Positions 32,695 to 40,819 of a stretch of DNA of 64,000 nt are shown here, in pieces. The stretch is taken from the NCBI GenBank assembly GCA_900542445.1, contig UQNN01000003.1, positions 130,295-194,294 on the forward strand. Direction: 5' to 3'. This DNA comes from an uncultured Eubacteriales bacterium (GTDB lineage Bacteria > Bacillota > Clostridia > Christensenellales > Aristaeellaceae). The notes beneath the pieces are model-generated. The model saw nothing but the letters and a program-made list of their open reading frames with translations. It did not search any database and was not told where the DNA came from. Positions within the stretch are counted from its first letter, which is position 1. Each line of letters begins with the position of its first letter. Both the position numbers and the translations under genes were made by a program.

Positions 32695-33879
32695 ATGAAC
32701 GGATGGCGCAAAGCCTGTTGGGTACTTGCTATATTAGTTGCTGTTGGATTGGCGGTTCTGGTCGGCGTAAGGAAAAAGGGAGAACAGCCGGATGAAACAG
32801 ACGAATCATCGGTCTTAGCAGAAGGGCCTGCTGTTTGGCAAAGTATCGAAGGATTTGTGTCCGAGATGGGAAGAGCGGCGAATACCGAGCAGAGCGAAGG
32901 CGTAATTTCCGGCGAAATGCCGGGGCCTGAACCCGAAAATCAAGCCGTTTATGTTGGCGCCATCCATTATACTCAATATGCGTGGAAAGAAGCCTATACC
33001 AAATTGTCGCGATATCCTGAAACGAAAAAAAGCGTTTCAAAAGGCGAGGACAGCGTTAGTATTTTAAACGAAAAAGGCGAAAACCTGTACCTTTCATCGG
33101 GCAGAATTTTGTATAAGCTTAATGATTCGGCCAATCAGCTTTTTGAACTAACATCTTATCCTGCACGCGCAACCGAAAGGGCGGGGCAGGTCAGGCAGGA
33201 GGGCGAAGCGGCATATATCGCAGAGCTGGATGATTTAAGCAGAGATGAAGCGGAGCAAGCGGCACTTGGGCTGATGAAATCGCTGATTCAATCCGAAATT
33301 TGCGGGGTCGAGGTGGTCGGCCTGTACGGATATACGGGCAAGCAGCTTAAAAGAATCCATCAAACGCTGTATCGGGAAAGGAGCGTGTGGCGATATTTCT
33401 ATCAGGAATTGCCGAGTGAAGCTGAAAACGGGTTGTATTATATGGAAATGCGGCTGAATATCGGCGGTGTTCCCGTCTGCACAGAGGAGGATGCGCGGGG
33501 TATACATGGCTCTGTGGATTCATCCGATTCGATTATTCCCGTTAAGGCCTGTCTTGTACTGTCTAAAGAAGGACTCGTTTTTCTGGATTTCGCTTACGCA
33601 TTTGATTTGAGTGGCATTCGGAACGCAGATGCGCTTCCCGAATCGGCTATTCAAGCAATCGCTCGTGAAGATTTGAAAAACAATACATACGCGAGCGATT
33701 CGGAGGAATTTGAAATGCGCCTGATGAATCTGTGCATTCGGCACGGAACGGGAGCGAAGGCCAGCTATGAGCTTTGCCCCGTGTGGCGCGTTCAGACAGC
33801 AGGAAAGGGAGACATCGACTTCTGCTTGGCTGTTTACGATGCGGTTTCGGGAAAACGGTTATTTGAGGGACTGCTTTAA
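32695..33879 (+). CDS. Membrane-anchored extracytoplasmic protein of unknown function
   Basis: A 394-residue protein with one N-terminal membrane helix (about residues 5-24, CWVLAILVAVGLAVLVGV) and an extracytoplasmic domain. The last 100 residues, ending DFCLAVYDAVSGKRLFEGLL, have the alternating pattern of PepSY/YycH-like domains. The ATG at 32695 lies seven bases from AAGGAGG; the ATG at 32689 is too close. It overlaps or abuts the anti-sigma gene and is probably the third gene of the ECF operon. Its DNA is visibly richer in A+T, with fewer GCG and CTG codons than its neighbours, suggesting a different origin. Confidence 0.65.
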   Translation: MNGWRKACWVLAILVAVGLAVLVGVRKKGEQPDETDESSVLAEGPAVWQSIEGFVSEMGRAANTEQSEGVISGEMPGPEPENQAVYVGAIHYTQYAWKEAYTKLSRYPETKKSVSKGEDSVSILNEKGENLYLSSGRILYKLNDSANQLFELTSYPARATERAGQVRQEGEAAYIAELDDLSRDEAEQAALGLMKSLIQSEICGVEVVGLYGYTGKQLKRIHQTLYRERSVWRYFYQELPSEAENGLYYMEMRLNIGGVPVCTEEDARGIHGSVDSSDSIIPVKACLVLSKEGLVFLDFAYAFDLSGIRNADALPESAIQAIAREDLKNNTYASDSEEFEMRLMNLCIRHGTGAKASYELCPVWRVQTAGKGDIDFCLAVYDAVSGKRLFEGLL

Positions 33880-33888
33880 TCGAAAAAA

Positions 33889-33925
33889 TGAATGGACGCG
33901 CGAAAAGCGCGTCCATTTGTTTGAC
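33889..33925. terminator. Terminator after the ECF operon
   Basis: An 11-base perfect stem (33891-33901 with 33907-33917, AATGGACGCGC) is followed by TGTTTG. It lies between converging genes. Confidence 0.8.
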
Positions 33926-33927
33926 AC

Positions 33928-35598
33928 TTAAAACGCCGCTTCCAGCATGCCCTTTACGCCGACGTAGACGGGAATCTGGCTTTGCTCAATGATTTCGCCG
34001 CCTTTAGATAAACGGACGCACAGGGTCAGCACACAGGCTTCGCTGGGCAGAATGCAGGTCAGAAGGCCGATTTCCCCGCCGCGCGGCGGGCAGGGGCGCT
34101 TGAGCGTCGCGAGGCGTTCGCCGTCGTCGTTCTCAAGCCAGGCGCGGGCAATGAGGTTGTCGCCCGCATCGCGTTCATCGACGAACGCGTGAATGCTTGC
34201 GCTGAATTTGGAGTCCGCGAACCACGCGCCGCACAGGGGCAGAGCGCCGACGTGCGTCGGCGCAAGCGCGGTTTGCAGGGCGGCGAAAACATCCTCGTCC
34301 TGCCAGACGCCGGGCGGGCAGAGCGCGCCCGAAAAGCGGTTTTGCCGCGCGGCTTCGGCCAGCAGCCGCACGCGGACAGCGCGGAGCCACAGCAGCACGG
34401 CGGCGATGTTCGGACTTTGCGTGTCCAGCTCGCGGCCCGCCGCTTCAAAAAGCAGTTCGGCGGGCGTCGCGTCTGCGGGCGGGGTGCGCGGGCAGGCGGT
34501 CAGGCCGCAGAGCAGCCACGCATCCAGCGCAGGCAGATTGCGCATGCGGGCGAGGGGCGCGTCGCCGAAGGATACGCACGCGTGGCGGGCCAGCCGCTCC
34601 CGCATGGCTTCCGTCGCGAAGGGATGCAGCACGGAAACGCCCGCGAGCGTCATTGTGCGATAGAAACACTCCGGCGCGGGCGCGTCAAGCCGAACGCCGA
34701 ACAGGCGCATGCGCCCGATGCGCGCCAGCAGCGCGTCGGGGTCGAGGCATTCCGAGGGGAGGAGCGGCATATCGTAAGAGGCGGGTTGGCCGCCAAAGCC
34801 GCAGAGCAGCGTCGTTTCGTCGCAGAGCGCGCCGTGACGGCCCTGTGTAAACAGCTGAACGCGGAGGGATGGGCCGTCCGCCGCCTGTCCGGCCATAAAC
34901 GGATTTGCGGGCAGAGGCAGGGTCATCTCCACGGTCTGCGGTTCGCCGGCCGTCAGCGATACGGGCAGATCATGCATGGGCAGAACATCGCCTTTGCAGG
35001 CGGTGCGCGCGCGGAGCACATAGCGCCCCGTCTCCATCGCGGCGAGCGTTGCGCGGAGCCGGACGGTCCGGGCTGCCGCGTCGGGCAGAAGCACGACGTC
35101 GCGCAGACGGGCGCGCGTCGTCAGACGCAGATTGACCGGGCCGAGCACGCCCGCCGGGCGGGACGCGTCAAAGCACAGGCGGATCGTCTGCTTTCGCCCC
35201 GCGTGCAGCGCGCGGGTGAGCGGCACGCGCAGAAAGCCGTCTTTCGGATTTTGAAACGCGCAGAGCGGCATGTCGTCCGCCAGCACGCGGCCTTTGCCGC
35301 GCACCAGTTCAAGCGTCAATTCTGCGTCGTCGGCGCAGAGCGTGCCGAAATCCAATTCAACCGCCAGTTCAACCGTGCCGCTTACGTCGACGGGAATCGC
35401 AGCGGGCAGGGTGAAATCGGCCTCCTGCATGTCCGGCGCGCTGCCGCAGTCCTCGTCCGGCGCGCCGCCCAGCAGGTCGGCAAAAGCGCTCAACGCGTCT
35501 GCGCCGGGCAGGCGGAAAGAGGCGTCAAACAACGTGTCCTCCGTCAATCGTTCGGGCAGGCGCGCCGCGCGGATGCGCCAATGGGTCAGCGGTCTCAC
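33928..35598 (-). CDS. Glycoside hydrolase family 2-like protein, probably degenerate
   Basis: A 556-residue protein without signal peptide. The order of segments is like a GH2 enzyme. An N-terminal beta sandwich (about residues 60-170) holds FLRVPLTRALHAGRKQTIRL, like the sugar-binding jelly roll. An immunoglobulin-like segment (about 170-250) follows, then an alpha/beta segment with RMRLFGVRLDAPAPECFYRT in the place of the TIM-barrel entry. I do not find the usual NE acid/base motif, so it may be a catalytically dead relative. Its ATG overlaps the stop of the upstream NUDIX gene, so the two are co-translated. Assignment is tentative. Confidence 0.5.
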   Translation of the reverse strand: MRPLTHWRIRAARLPERLTEDTLFDASFRLPGADALSAFADLLGGAPDEDCGSAPDMQEADFTLPAAIPVDVSGTVELAVELDFGTLCADDAELTLELVRGKGRVLADDMPLCAFQNPKDGFLRVPLTRALHAGRKQTIRLCFDASRPAGVLGPVNLRLTTRARLRDVVLLPDAAARTVRLRATLAAMETGRYVLRARTACKGDVLPMHDLPVSLTAGEPQTVEMTLPLPANPFMAGQAADGPSLRVQLFTQGRHGALCDETTLLCGFGGQPASYDMPLLPSECLDPDALLARIGRMRLFGVRLDAPAPECFYRTMTLAGVSVLHPFATEAMRERLARHACVSFGDAPLARMRNLPALDAWLLCGLTACPRTPPADATPAELLFEAAGRELDTQSPNIAAVLLWLRAVRVRLLAEAARQNRFSGALCPPGVWQDEDVFAALQTALAPTHVGALPLCGAWFADSKFSASIHAFVDERDAGDNLIARAWLENDDGERLATLKRPCPPRGGEIGLLTCILPSEACVLTLCVRLSKGGEIIEQSQIPVYVGVKGMLEAAF

Positions 35599-36170
35599 AG
35601 CTTCCGGCGGGCGATGGTTTCACGCGCCATCATCAGGCCGCAGATCGTCTTGCTGTCGTGGATTTCGCCGCGCATGACCCGCTCAAACGCTTCTTCCAGC
35701 GGCATGCGGATGAGGCCCAGAAACTCGTCTTCGTCCGGATGGGTTTCCCCCTGGGAAAGCCCCTGCGCCAGATAGATGGCGATTTTTTCCGTGCAGAAGC
35801 CCGGCGTGGTCAGAATCGTGGTCAGGTGGGTCATGCGCTCGGCGGCAAGGCCCGTTTCTTCCCGCAGTTCGCGGACGGCGCAGTCAAGCGGGTCTTCGCC
35901 GACGCTGTCCAGCTTGCCCGCCGGGATTTCCAGCGTCACGCGATCGACGGCTACGCGGTGCTGACGCACGAGCAGCGTGTCGCCGTTTTCAAACACAGGC
36001 ACGACCGCCGCCGCGCCCTTGTGAACGACGATCTCGCGCGCCGCTTCGCGCCCGTTGGGGCAGGTGACCTTCCACTTTTCCACGTGCAGAATTCTGCCGT
36101 TGTAGATATCTTCTTTGGCAAAGGGCACTTCGCGCAGCGCGTCGTCATGGGTCGTATCGATTGAAGTCAT
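35595..36170 (-). CDS. NUDIX hydrolase, ADP-ribose pyrophosphatase type
   Basis: A 191-residue enzyme hydrolysing ADP-ribose or related nucleoside diphosphate sugars. The Nudix box (GxxxxxExxxxxREUxEExGU) is GEDPLDCAVRELREETGL, preceded by LEIPAGKLD as in the ADP-ribose pyrophosphatase branch. AGGAGGT is nine bases before the ATG at 36170. It overlaps the downstream gene by four bases and is divergent from the surface scaffold gene. Confidence 0.92.
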   Translation of the reverse strand: MTSIDTTHDDALREVPFAKEDIYNGRILHVEKWKVTCPNGREAAREIVVHKGAAAVVPVFENGDTLLVRQHRVAVDRVTLEIPAGKLDSVGEDPLDCAVRELREETGLAAERMTHLTTILTTPGFCTEKIAIYLAQGLSQGETHPDEDEFLGLIRMPLEEAFERVMRGEIHDSKTICGLMMARETIARRKL

Positions 36171-36304
36171 ATAAAAAAACCTCCTCGCATCCATATGAAA
36201 TGAATTTCGGAAGATAATTCTCTGAACCGGGGAAGAATCCCTGCTTTTCATTCGTTTTATACGCAGGAAGGCGCTGTGAATCCATGCCAAAACGGCCCGC
36301 GAGG

Positions 36305-36333
36305 TTGACAGTCGGCGCTTCCCGCCTTAAAAT
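36305..36333 (+). promoter_or_regulatory. Promoter of the SH3 scaffold gene
   Basis: TTGACA (36305-36310), a 17-base spacer and TAAAAT (36328-36333), 65 bases before the ATG. Confidence 0.85.
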
Positions 36334-36397
36334 GAGGAACATACACAGCGATTCATGGGCGCAAGCCCCTGGTTCACCTATAAAAGGAGGATACACG

Positions 36398-39300
36398 ATG
36401 AAAAAAATCATCCGCAGGCTGACGGCCTTTGCGCTCTGCGCCATTTTGGTGATGGCCATGCCGCTGGCCAGCGCGCAGGAGCTGTTCACGCCGGAAGGCG
36501 TGTTGCTGACGGTGCAGATTGTCGTCACGCTGGCCGACGGCACGCAGAGCGATCTGCCCGTTACGCCCGTGACCAATACGCTGGGCAACACCGTTTACTG
36601 GGTGGACGAGAGCATGCTCAGCGACGACCAGATTGCCGCGCTTTCCACGGCGCAGCTCTGCCTGATGAACGATATGGGCGAGCTTTACGCGCAGATTCCG
36701 CTTTCTGACAGCGGCTTTGCGGGTACGATTGACGCGCGCCTGGATATTTGGAACGATATGATTCCGGGCGGCAGCCTGACGATTCTGCCCGCCGAGTCTG
36801 CCGCGCCGATGGACGGCGAAGAGGCCGACGGCGTGCTGTATCAGTATGGCTTTGAAACGCCCGCGCCGGTGGAGCCGGAGCAGCCGGAACAGCCCGAGCA
36901 GCCGGAACAGCCGGAGCAACCGGAACAGCCGGAACAGCCGGAACAACCGGAGCAGCCGGAACAGCCGGAGCAGCCGGAACAGCCAGAGCAGCCGGAGCAG
37001 CCGGAACAGCCGGAGCAACCGGAACAGCCAGAGCAGCCGGAGCAGCCGGAGCAGCCGGAACAGCCGGAGCAACCCGAACAGCCGAGCGAGCCGGAAATCC
37101 CGGCATATGTGATCGCGGCGGGCGAAGGCGCGATGTGGTTCAACAGCGCCAACACGTGGGACGTGGCGGACACTCCGAACGCCGCCGACGTGCTGACGGT
37201 TACGGGTTACACGACGGATGACGCGGGCGTGCTGTGGTATTTCGGAACGGATTACCGGACAAAGGCCGAGTTCTACGTCATCGCAAACCAGATGACGGCG
37301 GTGGACGAGGAAACAGCGCGGGCGCTGATGGCGCAGATCGATGCGAATCAGCCGACCGAGCCGGAACAGCCGGAACAGCCGGAACAGCCGGAACAGCCGG
37401 AACAGCCGGAGCAGCCGGAACAGCCGGAACAGCCGGAACAGCCGGAGCAGCCGGAGCAGCCGGAGCAGCCCGAGCAGCCGGAGCAGCCCGAGCAGCCGAC
37501 GGTGGTTTACGCCGTTACGAACAACCAGAAGGGCAACAAGACCAACAACCTGCGCGACGCGCAGAGCACAAATGCGAATCTCATCCAGACCTATCAAAAC
37601 GACGAGCTGGTGATTGTCAACAGCGTGTCGGATGACGGCCTCTGGTATGATGTGACCGTCGTTCGCGACGGCAACCGCGGCTATATGCGCGATTATCTGC
37701 TGACGCAGATTTCCGAAGCGGACGCGCTCAAGCGCATTGATGAGATCAACGCCGGCCAGACAACCCCGCCGAGCGAAGAGACGCAGACCCCGGCGGGAGA
37801 GGAGACGCAGACCCCGACGGGCGAAGAGACGCAGACCCCGACGGGCGAGGAGACCCCGAAGCCCGCGCCGGAGCAGCTGACCTTCCCGGCCTACGGCATC
37901 ACCGTCGATACGGCGGCGACGATTCTGCTTCGCGATACGCCGGACGGCGCAATTCCCCAGACTGGCGCGCTCAAACAGATCAACAATCCGACTCCGGTGC
38001 GCATCAGCGGGCAGGAGACGGGCGCGAACGACCAGATCTGGTATCTGGTGGAGAACCTGAACAACGGCGACGCGGGCTATACCGAGGCGTATAACGTGCG
38101 CATCGTCTCCGAGCAGGAGGCCATGGACGCGGTCAAGACCCCTGAACCGACCATTGCGCCGATTGAAACCCCGACGCCCGACCCGACCGAAGAACCGACC
38201 CCCGACCCCACGCCGGAACCTGTTCCGCAGGAACTGACCGAGGGCGACGTGTATCACTACGGCTACAACACGGGCAGACAGGTTGCGCTTCGTGAGCAGG
38301 CCAACAAAAACGGCAAGGAGATCACCCGCCTTTCCGCCGGTACGGTGATTTGGGTCATGCAGCGCGAGGGCGACTGGTGCTATGTGCGCGCCAACAGCAA
38401 AGACGGCTACATGATGACGGAATACGTCAAGCTGATGGGCGTTGATGAGGAAGCGGAATACATCGATTCCATTGATGACCCGGAGACGCGCCCCGATCCG
38501 ACGGCCGTTCCGACGCCGATCCCGACCGATACCCCCGAACCCACGCCGACGCCGACAGCCACGCCGGAAGTCACCGCTACGCCGACCCCGACGGCGACGC
38601 CGGAGGTAACGGCCACGCCGATTCCGACGGAAATGCCGGAAATCACGGCGGAAACGACGGCCGTTCCGACGCCGACAGCCATGCCGGAAGTCACCGCTAC
38701 GCCGATTCCGACGGAAACGCCGGAAATCACGGCGGAAACGACGGCCGTTCCGACGCCGACAGCCACGCCGGAAGTCACCGCTACGCCGACCCCGACGGCG
38801 ACGCCGGAGGTAACGGCTACGCCGATTCCGACGGAAACGCCGGAAATCACGGCGGAACCGACGGCTGTTCCGACGGCTACGCCTGCGCCCGTGCAGCTGA
38901 GCCTGTATGCCCGCGTCATCGGCGACGGCACGCCGCTGCGCGGCAACCCAAGCAATCAGGCGTATCTGCAAAACATCCTGAACAAAGAAGCGGTCGTGTA
39001 TATCTTCCAGAGCCAGTATGCCGAGGACGGCATGACCTGGTATCTGGTGCAGTACAGCGGCCAGTGGGGCTTTGTGCGCGCCGACCTCGTCCGCGTGATG
39101 GGCGAGCAGGAGACGGCGGAATACCTCGCCGCGCTGGAAGCCGCGCAGGCCACCCCGACCCCGATGCCGCAGGCCACGCCTGAACCGCTCGGCCCGAACG
39201 CGACCAGCGCCTATGCCAAGCTGATTAAGGACGCGGTCAATCTGCGCCGCACGCCGTCCGCCTCCGGCACGTCGCTGAGCCGCATCGCCGTCAACACGCT

Positions 39301-40696
39301 GCTGCTGGTCACGGGCACGGAATACGACGGCACGTATACCTGGTATCAGGTCAACTACAACGGCACGGACGGCTATGTCCGCAGCGACATGTGCCAGATG
39401 CTGACGATCGCGGAACTTCAGCGGTATCTCGCCGAAGCCGCGAGCGCCACGCCCGTTCCGAATGGAAATCACAGCGGCCCGTCTACGACACCGAATAAGA
39501 ATAACAACACCAGCATCACCATCAACGGCACGCCGCTGAAAGACCTGCTGCCCACCGATAACAGCTGGTCCAGTGGCACGGGCACGGCGATGCCGAGCTA
39601 TGCGACGACCACGCCCGATCCGAACGCTACGCCGACCCCGGAACCCGTCGCCAACCCGGCGCGGCTGCTGAGCAGCAAGGGCAACCTGACGGTCAGCAAC
39701 GTGCCTGCCGTCAGCGAAACGGGCAAGTTCACCGTTTACGGCACGGCCACTGCGTCGAGCGCTACTAATTCGAACATCGTAACGGCGACGGTGGAGATTC
39801 AGGTTGAGCCGACGGCCACGCCGCAGCAGCTGGGCTTTGTCGCTTCCGCGATTGCGGAAAACGCGGTGCAGACCAGCCGCAAGACGGTCGGTCAGGCCGT
39901 GGTGGACAGCACGGGACGCTTTAAGATGGACGTCACCCTGCCGAAGCCGGGCGAATATATCGTGGAGTTTGCCTCTGACTTCGGCGCGTCCTACGCCAAC
40001 TACGGCGTGACCTACGACACGGGCGCGACGATCGAGCCGACTGCGCAGCCCATGCCGACCGCCGAACCCGTCAAGGAAGAGGGCGGACTGGGCATCCTGC
40101 CGTTCATCATCGGCGGTCTGCTGATCGTCGTCGCCGCCGCGGTCTACGGCGTGTATGTCTACCGCCGCAAGACCGAAGAGGCCGAGGAAGAAGAAGCCGA
40201 CGAGGATGAAGACGAAGAGGACGATCTGCGCGCCGAGCAGCTGGAGCGCCAGCGCAGCCGTTACGCTCAGCCGCAGACCCCGCGCGCGCCGCAAAGCCCG
40301 TCGGGCCAGGTGCCGAGCTACATGAAGAATACGGCGGCTCAGCAGCCGAACGTCCGCAGCACGGTCAATCCGTATATGCCGAAGGAGTCGGACGCGCCGA
40401 CGATGCCGAGCGCACCGAAAGCGCCAGTCGCGCCGACGATGCCGAGCGCACCGAAAGCGCCGGTCGCGCCGACGGTGCCGAGCGCACCGAAAGCGCCAGT
40501 CGCGCCGACGATGCCGAGCGAGCCGAAAGCGCCGGACGCGCCGACGATGCCGAGCGCACCGAAAGCGCCGGACGCGCCGACGATGCCGAGCGCACCGAAA
40601 GCGCCAGTCGCGCCGACGACAGCCGAAACGCCGACCGCTTCCACGGGTGAAGCGCCGCGCCGCCGCCGCCGTCCTCCGGTTGACCCGAACGCGTAA
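36398..40696 (+). CDS. Giant membrane-anchored surface protein with six SH3-like modules and repeat spacers
   Basis: A 1432-residue protein. Signal peptide 1-27. Beta domain about 28-150. PEQ triplet repeats about 158-231. SH3-like module 1 about 232-320. Second PEQ block about 321-367. Modules 2 (368-450), 3 (498-580) and 4 (618-690). Pro/Thr repeat spacer (TPTATPEVTA) about 700-828. Modules 5 (835-918) and 6 (937-1015). Ig-like region about 1088-1212. Membrane helix about 1230-1253 (LPFIIGGLLIVVAAAVYGVY). The cytoplasmic tail has an acidic block and six 12-residue repeats like APTMPSAPKAPV. Each SH3 module ends in a short helix with an EExA pattern. SH3b domains often bind peptidoglycan; the tail may bind cytosolic partners. 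AAAGGAGG precedes the ATG. Confidence 0.85.
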   Translation: MKKIIRRLTAFALCAILVMAMPLASAQELFTPEGVLLTVQIVVTLADGTQSDLPVTPVTNTLGNTVYWVDESMLSDDQIAALSTAQLCLMNDMGELYAQIPLSDSGFAGTIDARLDIWNDMIPGGSLTILPAESAAPMDGEEADGVLYQYGFETPAPVEPEQPEQPEQPEQPEQPEQPEQPEQPEQPEQPEQPEQPEQPEQPEQPEQPEQPEQPEQPEQPEQPEQPEQPSEPEIPAYVIAAGEGAMWFNSANTWDVADTPNAADVLTVTGYTTDDAGVLWYFGTDYRTKAEFYVIANQMTAVDEETARALMAQIDANQPTEPEQPEQPEQPEQPEQPEQPEQPEQPEQPEQPEQPEQPEQPEQPEQPTVVYAVTNNQKGNKTNNLRDAQSTNANLIQTYQNDELVIVNSVSDDGLWYDVTVVRDGNRGYMRDYLLTQISEADALKRIDEINAGQTTPPSEETQTPAGEETQTPTGEETQTPTGEETPKPAPEQLTFPAYGITVDTAATILLRDTPDGAIPQTGALKQINNPTPVRISGQETGANDQIWYLVENLNNGDAGYTEAYNVRIVSEQEAMDAVKTPEPTIAPIETPTPDPTEEPTPDPTPEPVPQELTEGDVYHYGYNTGRQVALREQANKNGKEITRLSAGTVIWVMQREGDWCYVRANSKDGYMMTEYVKLMGVDEEAEYIDSIDDPETRPDPTAVPTPIPTDTPEPTPTPTATPEVTATPTPTATPEVTATPIPTEMPEITAETTAVPTPTAMPEVTATPIPTETPEITAETTAVPTPTATPEVTATPTPTATPEVTATPIPTETPEITAEPTAVPTATPAPVQLSLYARVIGDGTPLRGNPSNQAYLQNILNKEAVVYIFQSQYAEDGMTWYLVQYSGQWGFVRADLVRVMGEQETAEYLAALEAAQATPTPMPQATPEPLGPNATSAYAKLIKDAVNLRRTPSASGTSLSRIAVNTLLLVTGTEYDGTYTWYQVNYNGTDGYVRSDMCQMLTIAELQRYLAEAASATPVPNGNHSGPSTTPNKNNNTSITINGTPLKDLLPTDNSWSSGTGTAMPSYATTTPDPNATPTPEPVANPARLLSSKGNLTVSNVPAVSETGKFTVYGTATASSATNSNIVTATVEIQVEPTATPQQLGFVASAIAENAVQTSRKTVGQAVVDSTGRFKMDVTLPKPGEYIVEFASDFGASYANYGVTYDTGATIEPTAQPMPTAEPVKEEGGLGILPFIIGGLLIVVAAAVYGVYVYRRKTEEAEEEEADEDEDEEDDLRAEQLERQRSRYAQPQTPRAPQSPSGQVPSYMKNTAAQQPNVRSTVNPYMPKESDAPTMPSAPKAPVAPTMPSAPKAPVAPTVPSAPKAPVAPTMPSEPKAPDAPTMPSAPKAPDAPTMPSAPKAPVAPTTAETPTASTGEAPRRRRRPPVDPNA
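36872..37092 (+). repeat. PEQ-coding 9-bp tandem repeat, block 1
   Basis: About 23 units of CCGGAACAG/CCGGAGCAG encode Pro-Glu-Gln; the third codon positions vary. The tract is prone to length change by slippage. Confidence 0.95.
37360..37499 (+). repeat. PEQ-coding 9-bp tandem repeat, block 2
   Basis: About 15 units of the same type as block 1, separated from it by one SH3-like module. Confidence 0.95.
38513..38890 (+). repeat. Pro/Thr-rich coding repeats
   Basis: Degenerate units encode PTPTATPEVTAT and PIPTETPEITAE; long stretches recur nearly unchanged. They form an extended surface spacer. Confidence 0.9.
40396..40620 (+). repeat. 36-bp coding repeats of the cytoplasmic tail
   Basis: Six copies of a 12-codon unit encode APTMPSAPKAPV or close variants; they lie after the membrane helix, so the tract should be intracellular. 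Confidence 0.92.
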
Positions 40697-40708
40697 AAAA
40701 TGAATGGG

Positions 40709-40745
40709 AGCGCCGTCCGCTGAGAAGCGGGCGGCGCTTCTTGCT
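40709..40745 (+). terminator. Terminator of the SH3 scaffold gene
   Basis: AGCGCCGTCCGCT (40709-40721) pairs with AGCGGGCGGCGCT (40726-40738), followed by TCTTGCTTT. Confidence 0.75.
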
Positions 40746-40819
40746 TTATGCGCCTGTTCATGGTATCATAACAACATCATGGGGCTTTATGCGATAGGGC
40801 CTTTCGGAGGTTTGACGAG

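Noticed and set aside
36872..37499. Regular short repeats that could suggest a CRISPR array
   Set aside because: The unit is 9 bp, contiguous, without spacers and in frame within a protein; no cas genes are present.
36374..40294. 1306-codon minus-strand frame opposite the SH3 scaffold gene
   Set aside because: Composed of arginine and leucine/phenylalanine repeats that mirror the PEQ and Pro/Thr codons; the plus-strand frame has promoter, ribosome-binding site, signal peptide and domains.
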